NCBI GenBank assembly: GCA_016187725.1
Contig: JACPJE010000157.1
Location: 1-36,915 of the forward strand
DNA: 36,915 bases
Source of the DNA: Candidatus Latescibacterota bacterium
Lineage (GTDB): Bacteria; Latescibacterota; UBA2968; UBA8231
Direction: 5' to 3'
Positions 22,636 through 30,782 of the stretch are shown here, piece after piece (within the stretch, counting starts at the first letter, position 1; each line of letters begins with the position of its first letter). The position numbers and the translations under genes are program-made. Under the pieces are notes generated by a model. The model made no database searches. It was not told the origin of the DNA and worked only from the letters and a program-made list of their open reading frames with translations.

Positions 22636-23184
22636 TCAGCGCCGATCTCCCTTCGGGCCTTTGAAGCCCTCCCCAAAGTCATAACCAGCCCGGCCCCAAT
22701 TTATCTGCTTGGGGTCTACCTGCTCGCGCAGCTTCTGCAGGGCATCGCGCGTAGTCTGGTCGTCATTCGCCGCCGCCGGCAAAAGTGCCGGGGGCGTTTT
22801 GGTTTTGGGCGGCGCCGGGGGTGGCTGTTTGGCAGTTGGCGCTGGCTTTGCCGGAGCGGCCTTGGGTTTGGCGGGCATCGCCGCAGGTTTGGCTTGCGGC
22901 GGCGCGGGTTTGGCTTTTGGGGGTGGAGTGGGTCTGCGCGCCGCCGGGTCGGCCAGGGGGGCGGGCAGGGACTTGCCCTCGAAGAAAAAGTCGGCGAATT
23001 CCAGCATCACCGCCGCCTTCTCCTCAGGGGTCACCAGACCCAGGGCGGCGATGGTCTGGTTGATCCGCTCGATGGTGGGCAGCTCCATGCTGGCCAAGAG
23101 CAGGCGGGCCCGCTCCTCGCCCAGGGCGATGAGGAAGATGGCCACCTTCTGGAGTTGGGTGAAGCGGTCGGCGGGGGAGGGCAT
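22636..23184 (-). CDS. Orphan FliG N-domain-like protein with Pro/Ala/Lys-rich tail
   Basis: A 182-residue protein. The first ~70 residues (FTQLQKVAIFLIALGEERARLLL ... RINQTIAALGLVTPEEKAAVMLEF) resemble the N-terminal domain of the flagellar switch protein FliG, the part that binds FliF. The FliG middle and C-terminal motor domains are missing. Instead comes a long low-complexity P/A/K linker (about 85-140) and a polar C-terminus (LREQVDPKQINWGRAGYDFGEGF). No flagellar gene is in the window, so the role is unknown. ATG at 23182-23184 is chosen over 23188-23190 because AAGGA sits six bases before it. The gene follows mutS after a 28-bp palindrome. Confidence 0.7.
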   Translation of the reverse strand: MPSPADRFTQLQKVAIFLIALGEERARLLLASMELPTIERINQTIAALGLVTPEEKAAVMLEFADFFFEGKSLPAPLADPAARRPTPPPKAKPAPPQAKPAAMPAKPKAAPAKPAPTAKQPPPAPPKTKTPPALLPAAANDDQTTRDALQKLREQVDPKQINWGRAGYDFGEGFKGPKGDRR

Positions 23185-23210
23185 GAACATTCCTTTTACA
23201 CCATGCGGAG

Positions 23211-23238
23211 GTAGGGGCACAGGGCCCTGTGCCCCTAC
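23211..23238. repeat. Perfect 28-bp palindrome at the mutS 3' end
   Basis: GTAGGGGCACAGGG is followed without a gap by its exact reverse complement. The mutS stop codon (23235-23237) lies inside it. No T tract follows on either strand, so it is not a standard terminator; it resembles dispersed REP-like palindromes. Confidence 0.75.
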
Positions 23239-25847
23239 AGGTCCTCTGTCAATCGTTCCTTCCACTCATTCAATTTCACCAGCGCCTGCAGCGGCGTGAG
23301 CCGGTCCAGGTCGAGCTGGCGCAACTCGGCGATCACCGGCGATTCGGGGGCTGGAATGGCGAAGAGCGGCAGCTGCTCCTCAGCGGCGGGCCGGCGCCGG
23401 ACCGGTTCCTGTGGCTCCCCCCGCTCCAGGCGCGCCAGGATCTCCTTGGCCCGGTCCACCACCTGGCCGGGCATGCCGGCCATCTGCGCCACGTTGATCC
23501 CGTAGCTGCGGTCGCAGGGACCCGGGGCCAGGCGGTGCAGAAAGACCACATGGCCCCCCTCCTCCCGCACCAGCACGTTGGCGTTCTTCAGGCGCGGCAG
23601 CGGTCCCTCCAACTCAGTCAGCTCGTGGTAGTGGGTGGCGAAGAGGGTGCGGGGCTGTTGCGGGCAGTCGTGGAGGAACTCGACGATGGCCCAGGCCAGG
23701 CTCAGCCCGTCGAAGGTGCTGGTACCCCGACCCAGCTCGTCCATCAAAATCAGGCTGCGTTCGGTGGCGTTGTTGAGGATATTGGCCGCTTCGTTCATCT
23801 CCACCATGAAGGTGCTCTCGCCCCGGGCCAGGTTGTCGGCGGCCCCCACCCGGGTGAAGATGCGGTCCACCACTCCCAGGCGGGCCCGCCTGGCCGGCAC
23901 AAAACTGCCCAACTGCGCCAGCAGGGCGATGAGCCCCACCTGGCGGATGATGGTGCTCTTGCCGGCCATGTTGGGCCCGGTGATCAACAAGATTCGGGTC
24001 TCGGCGTCGAGGTGCAGGTCGTTGGGCACAAAGCGCCCCTCCTGGAGCCGGCGCTCGACCACCGGATGGCGGCCGCCCTCGATCTGGATGCCCGGCCCCT
24101 CGTCCACCTGGGGGCGCACGTAGCGCTCGCGCTGGGCCACCTCGGCCAGACAGACCAGCACGTCGAGCGCGGCCAGGCTGCGGGCGATCTGCTGCACCTG
24201 GGCGGCCCAGCCGGCCACCTGGGCGCGCAGTTCGAGAAAGATCCGGGTCTCGATCTCGGCGATCTTCTCCTCGGCACCCAGCACCTTGGCCTCCCACTCC
24301 TTCAGCTCCGGGGTGAGGAAACGCTCGGCATTGACCAGGGTCTGTTTGCGGAGGTAGTCGGCGGGCACCTTGTCGAGGTTGGCCTTGCTCACCTCCAGAT
24401 AGTAGCCGAAGACCTGGTTGAAGCCCACCTTGAGCGAGGCGATGCCAGTGCGCTCGCGTTCCTGCACCTGCAGCCGGGCGATCCACTCCTTGCCCCCGGC
24501 GCTGGCCTGGCGCAACTCGTCCAGCTCGGCGTCGCAGCCGGGGCGGACCATGCCGCCTTCGGCGATGGTGGCCGGCGGATCCTCGACCAGGGTGCGGCTG
24601 ATCAGTTCGACCAGTTCGTCCACCGCTGGCAGACCGGCGGCGGCCAACTCTTGCAAGAGGGGAACCGCCAGGGCCCCGGCCTGCTGGCGCAGGGCCGGCA
24701 CCTGTCCCAGGGAGCGGGCCAGGCCCACCAGGTCGCGGGCATTGGCCCGCTGGCAGCAGATGCGCGCCATCATCCGCTCCAGGTCTCCTACCTGGCCCAG
24801 GGTCTCCTGCAGCCGGGCGCGGGCGACGCGTTCGCCCAGCAGGGCCTCCACCGCGTCCAGGCGCCGGGTGATGGCCGCCGGATCGCGCAGGGGGACCGCC
24901 ACCCACTGGCGCAGTAGGCGGGCGCCCATGGGGGTGCGGGTGTGGTCCAGCACCTCGATCAGCGAACCCTGTTCGCCCCCGTCCTGCTGGTTGGCCAGCA
25001 GTTCCAGATTGCGGCGGGCCGTGGCGTCCAGATAGAGGCAGTGCTCGCGCCGCTGCCGGGTGAGCCGATTGAGGTGTTCCACGGCCCCGCGCTGGTTGTC
25101 GCGCAGGTAGTGGATAGCCGCGCCCCCGGCGCAGACCCCCTGGCGCAGGTCCTCGCAATCGAAGCCCTTGAGGGAGTGGACATGCAGTTGTTCGGTGAGG
25201 GTCTCGTACGCCTGGCGGTATTCGAACTGCCAGTCCTCCAGCCGGCTCTGCGCCGCGCGGGGCAACGCCTGGCGCAGGGTCTCCACCCATTGCGGGTCGG
25301 CCGCCTCACTCAGCAGCAGCTCAGCCGGGGCCAGCCGCTCCAGCTCGTCGGCGAGTTGTTCCAGGGGCACTTCGTCGAGCAGAAAGTCGCCGGTGGACAA
25401 ATCGACGCTGGCCAGGCCCGCCCGGCCCTGATCGGCGCAGAGGCAGACCAGGAAGTTGTGGCGCTGCTGGTCGAGCATGGAATCGGCCAGGGCCGTGCCC
25501 GGGGAGACGACTTGGACTACGTCGCGTTTGACGACCCCCTTGGCCTTCCTGGGGTCCTCGACCTGCTCGCAGATGGCCACCTTGCGGCCCAGGCGCAGCA
25601 GTTTGGCCACGTACGCCTCCACCGCGTGGTGGGGCACGCCGGCCAGGGGCACCTCGCCGGCGGTCTTCCCGTGGTTGCGGGCGGTGAGGGTGAGGCCTAG
25701 CAGGCGGGAGAGCTCGCGGGCGTCCTCGAAGAAGGTCTCGTAGAAATCGCCCATGCGGAAGAGGAGGATGGCGTCCCGGTGCTGGCGCTTGAAGTGGTGG
25801 TACTGCTCCATCGCCGGGGTGAGCCTGCCCCCTCCGTTCTCAGCCAT
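23235..25847 (-). CDS. mutS: DNA mismatch repair protein MutS
   Basis: Recognises mismatches and starts methyl-independent or methyl-directed repair. The 870-residue protein has the mismatch-binding FRMGDFYETFFEDA motif (about 30-43) with the Phe and Glu that contact the mispair, connector, lever and clamp domains, and the ATPase with Walker A TGPNMAGKSTIIRQ, DELGRGTSTFDGLSLAWAI and ATHYHELTEL. Length is normal (~850). Its ATG lies inside the end of the phyH-like gene (8-bp overlap), so they share a transcript. No mutL is present here. Confidence 0.97.
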   Translation of the reverse strand: MAENGGGRLTPAMEQYHHFKRQHRDAILLFRMGDFYETFFEDARELSRLLGLTLTARNHGKTAGEVPLAGVPHHAVEAYVAKLLRLGRKVAICEQVEDPRKAKGVVKRDVVQVVSPGTALADSMLDQQRHNFLVCLCADQGRAGLASVDLSTGDFLLDEVPLEQLADELERLAPAELLLSEAADPQWVETLRQALPRAAQSRLEDWQFEYRQAYETLTEQLHVHSLKGFDCEDLRQGVCAGGAAIHYLRDNQRGAVEHLNRLTRQRREHCLYLDATARRNLELLANQQDGGEQGSLIEVLDHTRTPMGARLLRQWVAVPLRDPAAITRRLDAVEALLGERVARARLQETLGQVGDLERMMARICCQRANARDLVGLARSLGQVPALRQQAGALAVPLLQELAAAGLPAVDELVELISRTLVEDPPATIAEGGMVRPGCDAELDELRQASAGGKEWIARLQVQERERTGIASLKVGFNQVFGYYLEVSKANLDKVPADYLRKQTLVNAERFLTPELKEWEAKVLGAEEKIAEIETRIFLELRAQVAGWAAQVQQIARSLAALDVLVCLAEVAQRERYVRPQVDEGPGIQIEGGRHPVVERRLQEGRFVPNDLHLDAETRILLITGPNMAGKSTIIRQVGLIALLAQLGSFVPARRARLGVVDRIFTRVGAADNLARGESTFMVEMNEAANILNNATERSLILMDELGRGTSTFDGLSLAWAIVEFLHDCPQQPRTLFATHYHELTELEGPLPRLKNANVLVREEGGHVVFLHRLAPGPCDRSYGINVAQMAGMPGQVVDRAKEILARLERGEPQEPVRRRPAAEEQLPLFAIPAPESPVIAELRQLDLDRLTPLQALVKLNEWKERLTEDL

Positions 25848-26649
25848 AGGCGCCGCGCTCCAAAAAGCCCAGCAGGCGCCGGCGCCGCGGGTCGGCGTCG
25901 GCGTACACGCGTTCGGGCATGACGTAGTTCATGAAAGGGAAATACTTGTGGCCGATCATGCGCCGGCCGTAGGTGATCTGGGTGAGGTAGCGGGTGCGCT
26001 GGCTGGTGTTGGGCCCGCCCCGGTGCCAGACCTGGTTGTTGAACATCACCACGCTGCCGGCCCTGCCCAGGTTGTGGCGGATCAGCTTCTCCCACTGGGT
26101 CCCCTCCATGGAGCGGGGACAGGGGGCGCCGAAGAGATGGGAGCCGGGGATGGTCTCGGTGCCCCCGTGGGCCACCTCTTCCACGTCGGTCAGGTAGTAG
26201 TTGCAGGTGAAGAAGAGCACCGGCAGCCGCACGTTGGCGGGCGCCTCGCCGTGGGTGACCAGGTAGTGGGGGGCGTCGTCCTGGTGCCAGGTGGACAGTC
26301 CGCCGCCTGGTGGGGTGCGGAAGGAGTTGTTGTGGATGACGTGGCAGTTGGGGGCCACCAGGGCCTCGGCAAAGCTGGCGATGGGCTCGGCGTCGAAGAG
26401 GCGCAGATTGGCCGGGCTGTGCACGAACATGCGGTGCACCAGCTCGATGGCCGCGCCCGTCGAATTGAGGCCTTCGGGATTGTCGCAAAGCAGCCGGTCC
26501 AGATCGGCGCGCAATTCGGCGCACCAGTCGGGGGGCAGCACGTTTTGCAGGAACAGGTAGCCTTCGCGGTTGAACTGCTCGACCCAGGCCTGCAGTTGCT
26601 CCGGGCTGGCCTGGTGGCCGGCCAGATGGGTGGATGTTTCGGTACTCAT
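25840..26649 (-). CDS. Phytanoyl-CoA dioxygenase (PhyH) family Fe(II)/2-oxoglutarate enzyme
   Basis: A 269-residue non-haem iron oxygenase that would hydroxylate a small molecule using O2 and 2-oxoglutarate. The facial triad is visible: H122 and D124 in TWHQDD, and the distal H209 in NNQVWHRGG, with an Arg (R218/R220) positioned to bind 2-oxoglutarate. The substrate cannot be inferred; PhyH-family members in uncultivated bacteria act on diverse metabolites. It precedes and overlaps mutS by 8 bp, and has its own good promoter (26682-26710). A GAGGAGG lies 11 bases upstream of the ATG. Confidence 0.88.
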   Translation of the reverse strand: MSTETSTHLAGHQASPEQLQAWVEQFNREGYLFLQNVLPPDWCAELRADLDRLLCDNPEGLNSTGAAIELVHRMFVHSPANLRLFDAEPIASFAEALVAPNCHVIHNNSFRTPPGGGLSTWHQDDAPHYLVTHGEAPANVRLPVLFFTCNYYLTDVEEVAHGGTETIPGSHLFGAPCPRSMEGTQWEKLIRHNLGRAGSVVMFNNQVWHRGGPNTSQRTRYLTQITYGRRMIGHKYFPFMNYVMPERVYADADPRRRRLLGFLERGAYG

Positions 26650-26681
26650 CGGCGGGAAAACCTCCTCGGGGTTTGGGCTAG

Positions 26682-26710
26682 ACTATAGAGAAAGGGGCCG
26701 GTCCCATCAA
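26682..26710 (-). promoter_or_regulatory. Promoter of the phyH-mutS transcript
   Basis: Minus-strand TTGATG (26705-26710) and TATAGT (26682-26687) with an exact 17-bp spacer, just beyond the rpsA terminator and 33 bp before the ATG. Confidence 0.65.
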
Positions 26711-26717
26711 CAGGGCG

Positions 26718-26756
26718 GAAAAACGAAGAGCCAGGAATCCGGAGACTCCTGGCTCT
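26718..26756 (-). terminator. Rho-independent terminator of the rpsA operon
   Basis: A perfect 10-bp stem AGAGCCAGGA/TCCTGGCTCT (26727-26736, 26747-26756; 10-base loop) followed on the minus strand by a TTTTT run. It closes the HNH-scpA-scpB-rluB-cmk-rpsA operon and separates it from phyH. Confidence 0.85.
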
Positions 26757-26778
26757 CGGCAAGTTCAGGGGGCGGAAC

Positions 26779-28557
26779 TCACTTCCTGCCCAAGTGGTCC
26801 CCCCAGCTCTCCATCTCCTCGTCCTGGTCGGAGACGATCTCGCCGATGGTGACCGGGCGGATGGGATGGCTGGCCTGGTAGGCGTCCACCTCGGCCTGGT
26901 CCTTGTCGCGCAGGTAGTCGATGACGCTGAGCACGATCTTCTTCTGCCCTTCGTCGAACTCGATCACCTTGAGCGGCAGTTCCTGGCCCAGCTCGAAACT
27001 CTGGCGCGGAGAGTGGATGTTATCGACGCCCAGCTGCGAGAGGGGCACGAAGCCGTCCACGTCGCCCTCCAGCGAGACCACCACCCCGCGCTCCAGCACC
27101 CGGGAGATAGCGCCCCGGGTGGTGGTGCCCACCGCGTACTGGCTGGCGAACTTGGGCCAGGGGTTGTCGCAGGCCAGCTTGTGGCTCAGCGAGATGCGCC
27201 GGCGCTTCTTGTCGATCTCGGTGACCACCACCGGGATCACGTCGCCCTTCTTGAACAGTTCGTTGGCCTGGCGGATGCGGCGAGTCCACGACATGTCGGA
27301 GATGTGGACCAGGCCGTCGATGCCCTCCTCGATCTCGACGAAGGCGCCGAAATTGGTCAGGCTCTTGACCTTGCCCTCCAGGCGGGTGTTCAGCGGGTAC
27401 TTGTGGTCGAGGCTCTCCCAGGGGTCCGGGTCGGTCTGCTTCATGCCCAGGGAGATCTTCTGGCTCTCCTTGTCCAGCTTGAGCACCACCACCTCGACGC
27501 TGTCGCCGATGTTGACCAGCTTGGAGGGATGGCGGATGTGCTGGGTCCAGGACATCTCGGAGATGTGGACCAATCCTTCGATGCCCTCCTCCAGTTCCAC
27601 GAAGGCGCCGTAATCGGTGATGCTGACCACCTTGCCCTTGGTCTGGGTGCCCTCCGGGTAGCGCTGGTCGATCTGCTCCCAGGGATGGGTGGTGAGCTGC
27701 TTGAGACCCAGGGAGATGCGCTCGCGCTCGCGGTCGTAGTTGAGCACCTTGACCTTGATGCGGTCGCCGATGTTGACCAGTTCGGAGGGATGGTTGACCC
27801 GGCCCCAGGACATGTCGGTGATGTGCAGCAGGCCGTCCACCCCGCCCAGGTCGATGAAGGCGCCGAAGTCGGTGATGTTCTTGACCACGCCCTCGCGGAC
27901 CTGCCCTTCCTCCAGTTCCTTGATGATCTGCGAGCGCATGCGCTCGCGCTCGGCTTCGAGCACGGCCCGGCGCGAGACGACGATGTTGCGGCGCGCCTTG
28001 TTGAGCTTGATGATGCGGAAGGGGAACTCCTGGCCGATGAACTGGTCGAAGTTCTTGACCTGGCGGATGTCGATCTGGGAGCCGGGCAGGAAGGCCTCGA
28101 CCCCGAAGAGGTCGACGACGATGCCGCCCTTGATGCGGCGCACCAGCCGGCCGCTGACGGTGTTGCCGGTGTCGTGGGACTCCTTGATCCGGTCCCAGAC
28201 GCGCATGAAGTCGGCCTTCTGCTTGGAGAGCACCACCCGGCCTTCCTGGTCCTCGACGTTCTCCAGGAAGACCTCGATCTCGTTGCCCAGCTGGATGCCC
28301 TGGGGCACGTCGCCGAACTCCTTGAGGGGGATGGCGCCTTCGGATTTGAAGCCGATGTCCACCAGCACCTCGGCCTGGGTCACGGCCACCACCCGGCCCT
28401 TGACGATCTGGCCCTCGGCGATGCCCGAGAAACTCTGCTCGTAAAGGGCCATGAAGTCCTGCATCTGCGTTTCCGAGTATTCGGGGACGTCCAACTCGGT
28501 GGCGCTGGCCTGGCCGTATTTGGGTTTTTCCGCGGGGGTAAGGGTCTGTTCCGTCAT
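26779..28557 (-). CDS. rpsA: 30S ribosomal protein S1 (six S1 domains)
   Basis: Binds mRNA and helps load it on the 30S subunit. The 592-residue protein contains six S1 OB-fold repeats, marked by GQIVKGRVVAVTQAEVLVDIG, GRLVRRIKGGIVVDLFGVEAF, EGVVKNITDFGAFIDLGGVDGLLH, KGKVVSITDYGAFVELEEGIEGLVH, EGKVKSLTNFGAFVEIEEGIDGLVH and RGAISRVLERGVVVSLEGDVDGFV. Length is close to the usual ~560. It is the last gene of its operon, after cmk, a neighbourhood widely conserved in bacteria. A GAGGAA lies ten bases before the ATG and a small hairpin (28581-28595) further upstream in the leader. Confidence 0.97.
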   Translation of the reverse strand: MTEQTLTPAEKPKYGQASATELDVPEYSETQMQDFMALYEQSFSGIAEGQIVKGRVVAVTQAEVLVDIGFKSEGAIPLKEFGDVPQGIQLGNEIEVFLENVEDQEGRVVLSKQKADFMRVWDRIKESHDTGNTVSGRLVRRIKGGIVVDLFGVEAFLPGSQIDIRQVKNFDQFIGQEFPFRIIKLNKARRNIVVSRRAVLEAERERMRSQIIKELEEGQVREGVVKNITDFGAFIDLGGVDGLLHITDMSWGRVNHPSELVNIGDRIKVKVLNYDRERERISLGLKQLTTHPWEQIDQRYPEGTQTKGKVVSITDYGAFVELEEGIEGLVHISEMSWTQHIRHPSKLVNIGDSVEVVVLKLDKESQKISLGMKQTDPDPWESLDHKYPLNTRLEGKVKSLTNFGAFVEIEEGIDGLVHISDMSWTRRIRQANELFKKGDVIPVVVTEIDKKRRRISLSHKLACDNPWPKFASQYAVGTTTRGAISRVLERGVVVSLEGDVDGFVPLSQLGVDNIHSPRQSFELGQELPLKVIEFDEGQKKIVLSVIDYLRDKDQAEVDAYQASHPIRPVTIGEIVSDQDEEMESWGDHLGRK

Positions 28558-28580
28558 TGCGGTGTGTTCCTCAGATGGTT

Positions 28581-28628
28581 CTCAACTGGGTTGAGAGGAT
28601 GAAAAATGGCCCGGAGTTTCCGGTCGGG
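28581..28628 (-). promoter_or_regulatory. rpsA leader: hairpins and T run
   Basis: In the 137-bp cmk-rpsA gap, minus-strand reading shows CCGGA/TCCGG (28611-28623), then TTTTT (28602-28606), a weak terminator-like element, and then CTCAAC-CCA-GTTGAG (28581-28595). This could tune read-through or rpsA autoregulation. Confidence 0.3.
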
Positions 28629-28694
28629 CTGCGTCTCAGCCCAATTTGGGACGATGAAACCGTCGTTGACCCACTGCTTGTCGAAGTCGCTCCC

Positions 28695-29354
28695 TCAGGC
28701 GCCGCGCTGGCGGGCCAGGGCGGCGAGGCGTGCTACCTGTTCTTCGATGCTCAGGCCGGTGGTGTCCACTTCCAGCACCCCGGCGGGCGGACCACTGGCC
28801 CCATAGTCGCGCTCCAGATCCTGCTGGTCGCGCCGGCGGATGTCGGCCCTCACCTGCTCCAGGGAGGTGTGCACTCCCTTGGCGCTCAGTTCGCGGAAGC
28901 GCCGGCGGACCCGCTCCTCCAAATCGGCCACCAGGCGGACCTTCAACTCCGCCCGGGGAAAGACCACGCTGGCCATGTCGCGGCCCTCGGCCACCACCCC
29001 ACCGGCCGCCCCCAGGCGCTGCTGCTCTTCGACCATGGCCAGGCGCACCAGGGGCAGGTCTGCGTACGCGCCCACGGCGCGGCTGATCTGGGGCTGGCGG
29101 ATGGCCTCGCTCACATCCTCCCCGTCCAGCCGCACCCGGCCATTGGGCTCCAGGTCGATGCGCAGCTGGCCCAGCAGGGTTTCCAGGGCCGCGCCGGCCA
29201 CCGGGGCCACCTGCTGCCGCAGCGCCGCCAGGGTCAGGGCCCGGTACATGGCCCCGGTGTCCAGATGGCGGTACCCCAGGCGCTGGGCCAGCAGGCGCGC
29301 GGTGGTGCTCTTGCCGGCGCCCACCACCCCGTCGATGGCGATGACGATCCCCAT
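28695..29354 (-). CDS. cmk: Cytidylate kinase
   Basis: Phosphorylates CMP/dCMP to the diphosphates. The 219-residue protein begins MGIVIAIDGVVGAGKSTTARLLA (P-loop GVVGAGKS) and has YRHLDTGAMYRALTL, VVAEGRDMASVVFPRAELKVRL and the basic lid RRDQQDLERD. Length is standard. The ATG overlaps the rluB stop by one base (TGATG). The open frame upstream runs through rluB and is only a shadow. Confidence 0.95.
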   Translation of the reverse strand: MGIVIAIDGVVGAGKSTTARLLAQRLGYRHLDTGAMYRALTLAALRQQVAPVAGAALETLLGQLRIDLEPNGRVRLDGEDVSEAIRQPQISRAVGAYADLPLVRLAMVEEQQRLGAAGGVVAEGRDMASVVFPRAELKVRLVADLEERVRRRFRELSAKGVHTSLEQVRADIRRRDQQDLERDYGASGPPAGVLEVDTTGLSIEEQVARLAALARQRGA

Positions 29355-30151
29355 CAGCGCTGGGTATCCAGGCCGGCGCGGATGCGCAGGGTCCGCACTT
29401 CCCCCGGGGTGAGCCGGCGCCACTGGCCCGGCTTGAGGCGGCCCAGCCCCAGGCCGGCAAAGGTGACCCGCTTGAGGCGCTTGACCGGGTGGCCCACCGC
29501 CGCGCACATGCGCCGGACCTGCCTTTTGCGGCCTTCGTGGATACAGATCTCCAGCCGCGCCTCCCGCTCGTCGGCTCCGCGCAGCCGCACCTGGGCCGGG
29601 GCGGTGGGGCCCTCTTCCAGTTCCACCCCCTGGCGCAGGGCCAGCAGGTCGGTGGCGTCGGGCTTGCCCTCGACCAGGGCTTCGTAGCGCTTTTCGACCT
29701 GGCGGCTGGGGTGGAGCAGGCGGAAGGCCAGCTCGCCGTCGTCGGTCAAGAGCAGCACCCCGGTGGTATCCTGATCCAGGCGGCCCACCGCCACCGTCCC
29801 CGGGCGCAAGGGGTCGATCTGATCGAAGACCGTGGGCCGGCCATGGGTGTCGCGGCGGGTGACCAGGCAGCCGCGCTGCTTGTGGAGCAGGAGGTACTCG
29901 AAGCCCTCGGGCAGCCACACTTGCCGGCCCCCCACCTCCACCCGGTCCTCGCCGATCACCACGGTGCGGCCCGGCTCGGCCACGATTTCGCCGTTGACCC
30001 GCACCGTCCCGCCGAGGATCAATTCATCGCTCTTGCGCCGCGACGCCACCCCGGCCCTGGCCAGGAAGCGGTTGAGGCGCATCCGCCCCTCCCGGGCCTG
30101 GGGCTCAGGAGCGGGGGGGCGCTTCTTCTTCTGGGATGGAGCGCGTTTCAT
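29354..30151 (-). CDS. rluB: Pseudouridine synthase RluB/RsuA family
   Basis: Isomerises uridines in rRNA. The 265-residue protein has a basic N-terminus (MKRAPSQKKKRPPAP), an S4 RNA-binding domain (about 23-70: MRLNRFLARAGVASRRKSDELI) and a catalytic domain with the Asp motif GRLDQDTTGVLLLTDDGELA and the GRKRQVRRMCAAVGHPVKRLKR C-terminal part. RluB in E. coli acts on 23S rRNA U2605, but RsuA/RluE cannot be excluded. ATG at 30151 (AGAGG six bases upstream) overlaps scpB by 47 bp; ATG at 30082 is a shorter alternative. It follows scpAB as in many genomes. Confidence 0.9.
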   Translation of the reverse strand: MKRAPSQKKKRPPAPEPQAREGRMRLNRFLARAGVASRRKSDELILGGTVRVNGEIVAEPGRTVVIGEDRVEVGGRQVWLPEGFEYLLLHKQRGCLVTRRDTHGRPTVFDQIDPLRPGTVAVGRLDQDTTGVLLLTDDGELAFRLLHPSRQVEKRYEALVEGKPDATDLLALRQGVELEEGPTAPAQVRLRGADEREARLEICIHEGRKRQVRRMCAAVGHPVKRLKRVTFAGLGLGRLKPGQWRRLTPGEVRTLRIRAGLDTQR

Positions 30152-30782
30152 CTGCTGCCTCTGGCGCGGCAGGGGGGGCGGCCTGGGCTTCCCCGCCGCC
30201 GACCTCTGCCCTGGCCTGGGCCAGCTGCTCGCCGGCGGCCAGCAGCTCCTGGAGTTCCCTGGGCTTGGGCAGGTCGGCCAGGCTCCGGAGGCCAAAGTGG
30301 ATCAGAAATTCCCTGGTGGTGCCGAAGAGCATGGGTTTGCCCACCGCCTCGGAACGGCCGGCCAGGCGGATCATGTCGAGTTCCATCAGGGTGTGCAGCA
30401 CGCCCCCGGAGTTGACCCCGCGCACGGTGTCCAGTTCGGCGCGGGTGATGGGCTGCCTGAAGGCGACGATGGCCAGGGTCTCCAGGGCCGCCTGGGAGAG
30501 CCGCACCGGGTTGCGGTCGTGGAACTTGCGCAGCCAGGGGCCGTACTCCTGGCGGGTGGAAAGCTGGAAGCCACCGGCCACCTCGGCGATGGTGAAGGCA
30601 TGGCCGTTTTCCTCGTACTGGGCCTTGAGGGCGTCGATGGCCTCGCGCAGGTGGCGGCCGTTGAGGCCGTCGAAGAGGGCCAGCAGCCGGCCCGGGGTGA
30701 CCGGGGCATCGGCGCTGACCAGGACCGCTTCGACGATCTGGCGGATGTTTTCTGGGGCGCGCGCTTCCTCGGTGTCGCTCAA
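30105..30782 (-). CDS. scpB: Segregation and condensation protein ScpB
   Basis: Winged-helix partner of the SMC-ScpA condensin complex. The 225-residue protein begins LSDTEEARAPENIRQIVEAVLVSADAPVT, with the core HLREAIDALKAQYEENGHAFTIAEVAGGFQLSTRQEYG and LSQAALETLAIVAFRQPITRAELDTVRGVNSGGVLHTLMELDMIRLAGR. The C-terminal ~45 residues are an Ala/Glu-rich tail. It starts at TTG (30780-30782), overlapping the scpA stop as TTGA, with AGAGG four bases before it. The open frame upstream to 31214 belongs to scpA in another frame. Confidence 0.92.
   Translation of the reverse strand: MSDTEEARAPENIRQIVEAVLVSADAPVTPGRLLALFDGLNGRHLREAIDALKAQYEENGHAFTIAEVAGGFQLSTRQEYGPWLRKFHDRNPVRLSQAALETLAIVAFRQPITRAELDTVRGVNSGGVLHTLMELDMIRLAGRSEAVGKPMLFGTTREFLIHFGLRSLADLPKPRELQELLAAGEQLAQARAEVGGGEAQAAPPAAPEAADETRSIPEEEAPPRS

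Noticed and set aside
22531..23214. Plus-strand open frame of 227 residues
   Set aside because: Overlaps the FliG-N-like gene on the other strand, which has domain support and a ribosome site.
26794..28602. 602-residue plus-strand open frame
   Set aside because: Antisense to rpsA; its repeats mirror the S1 domains.
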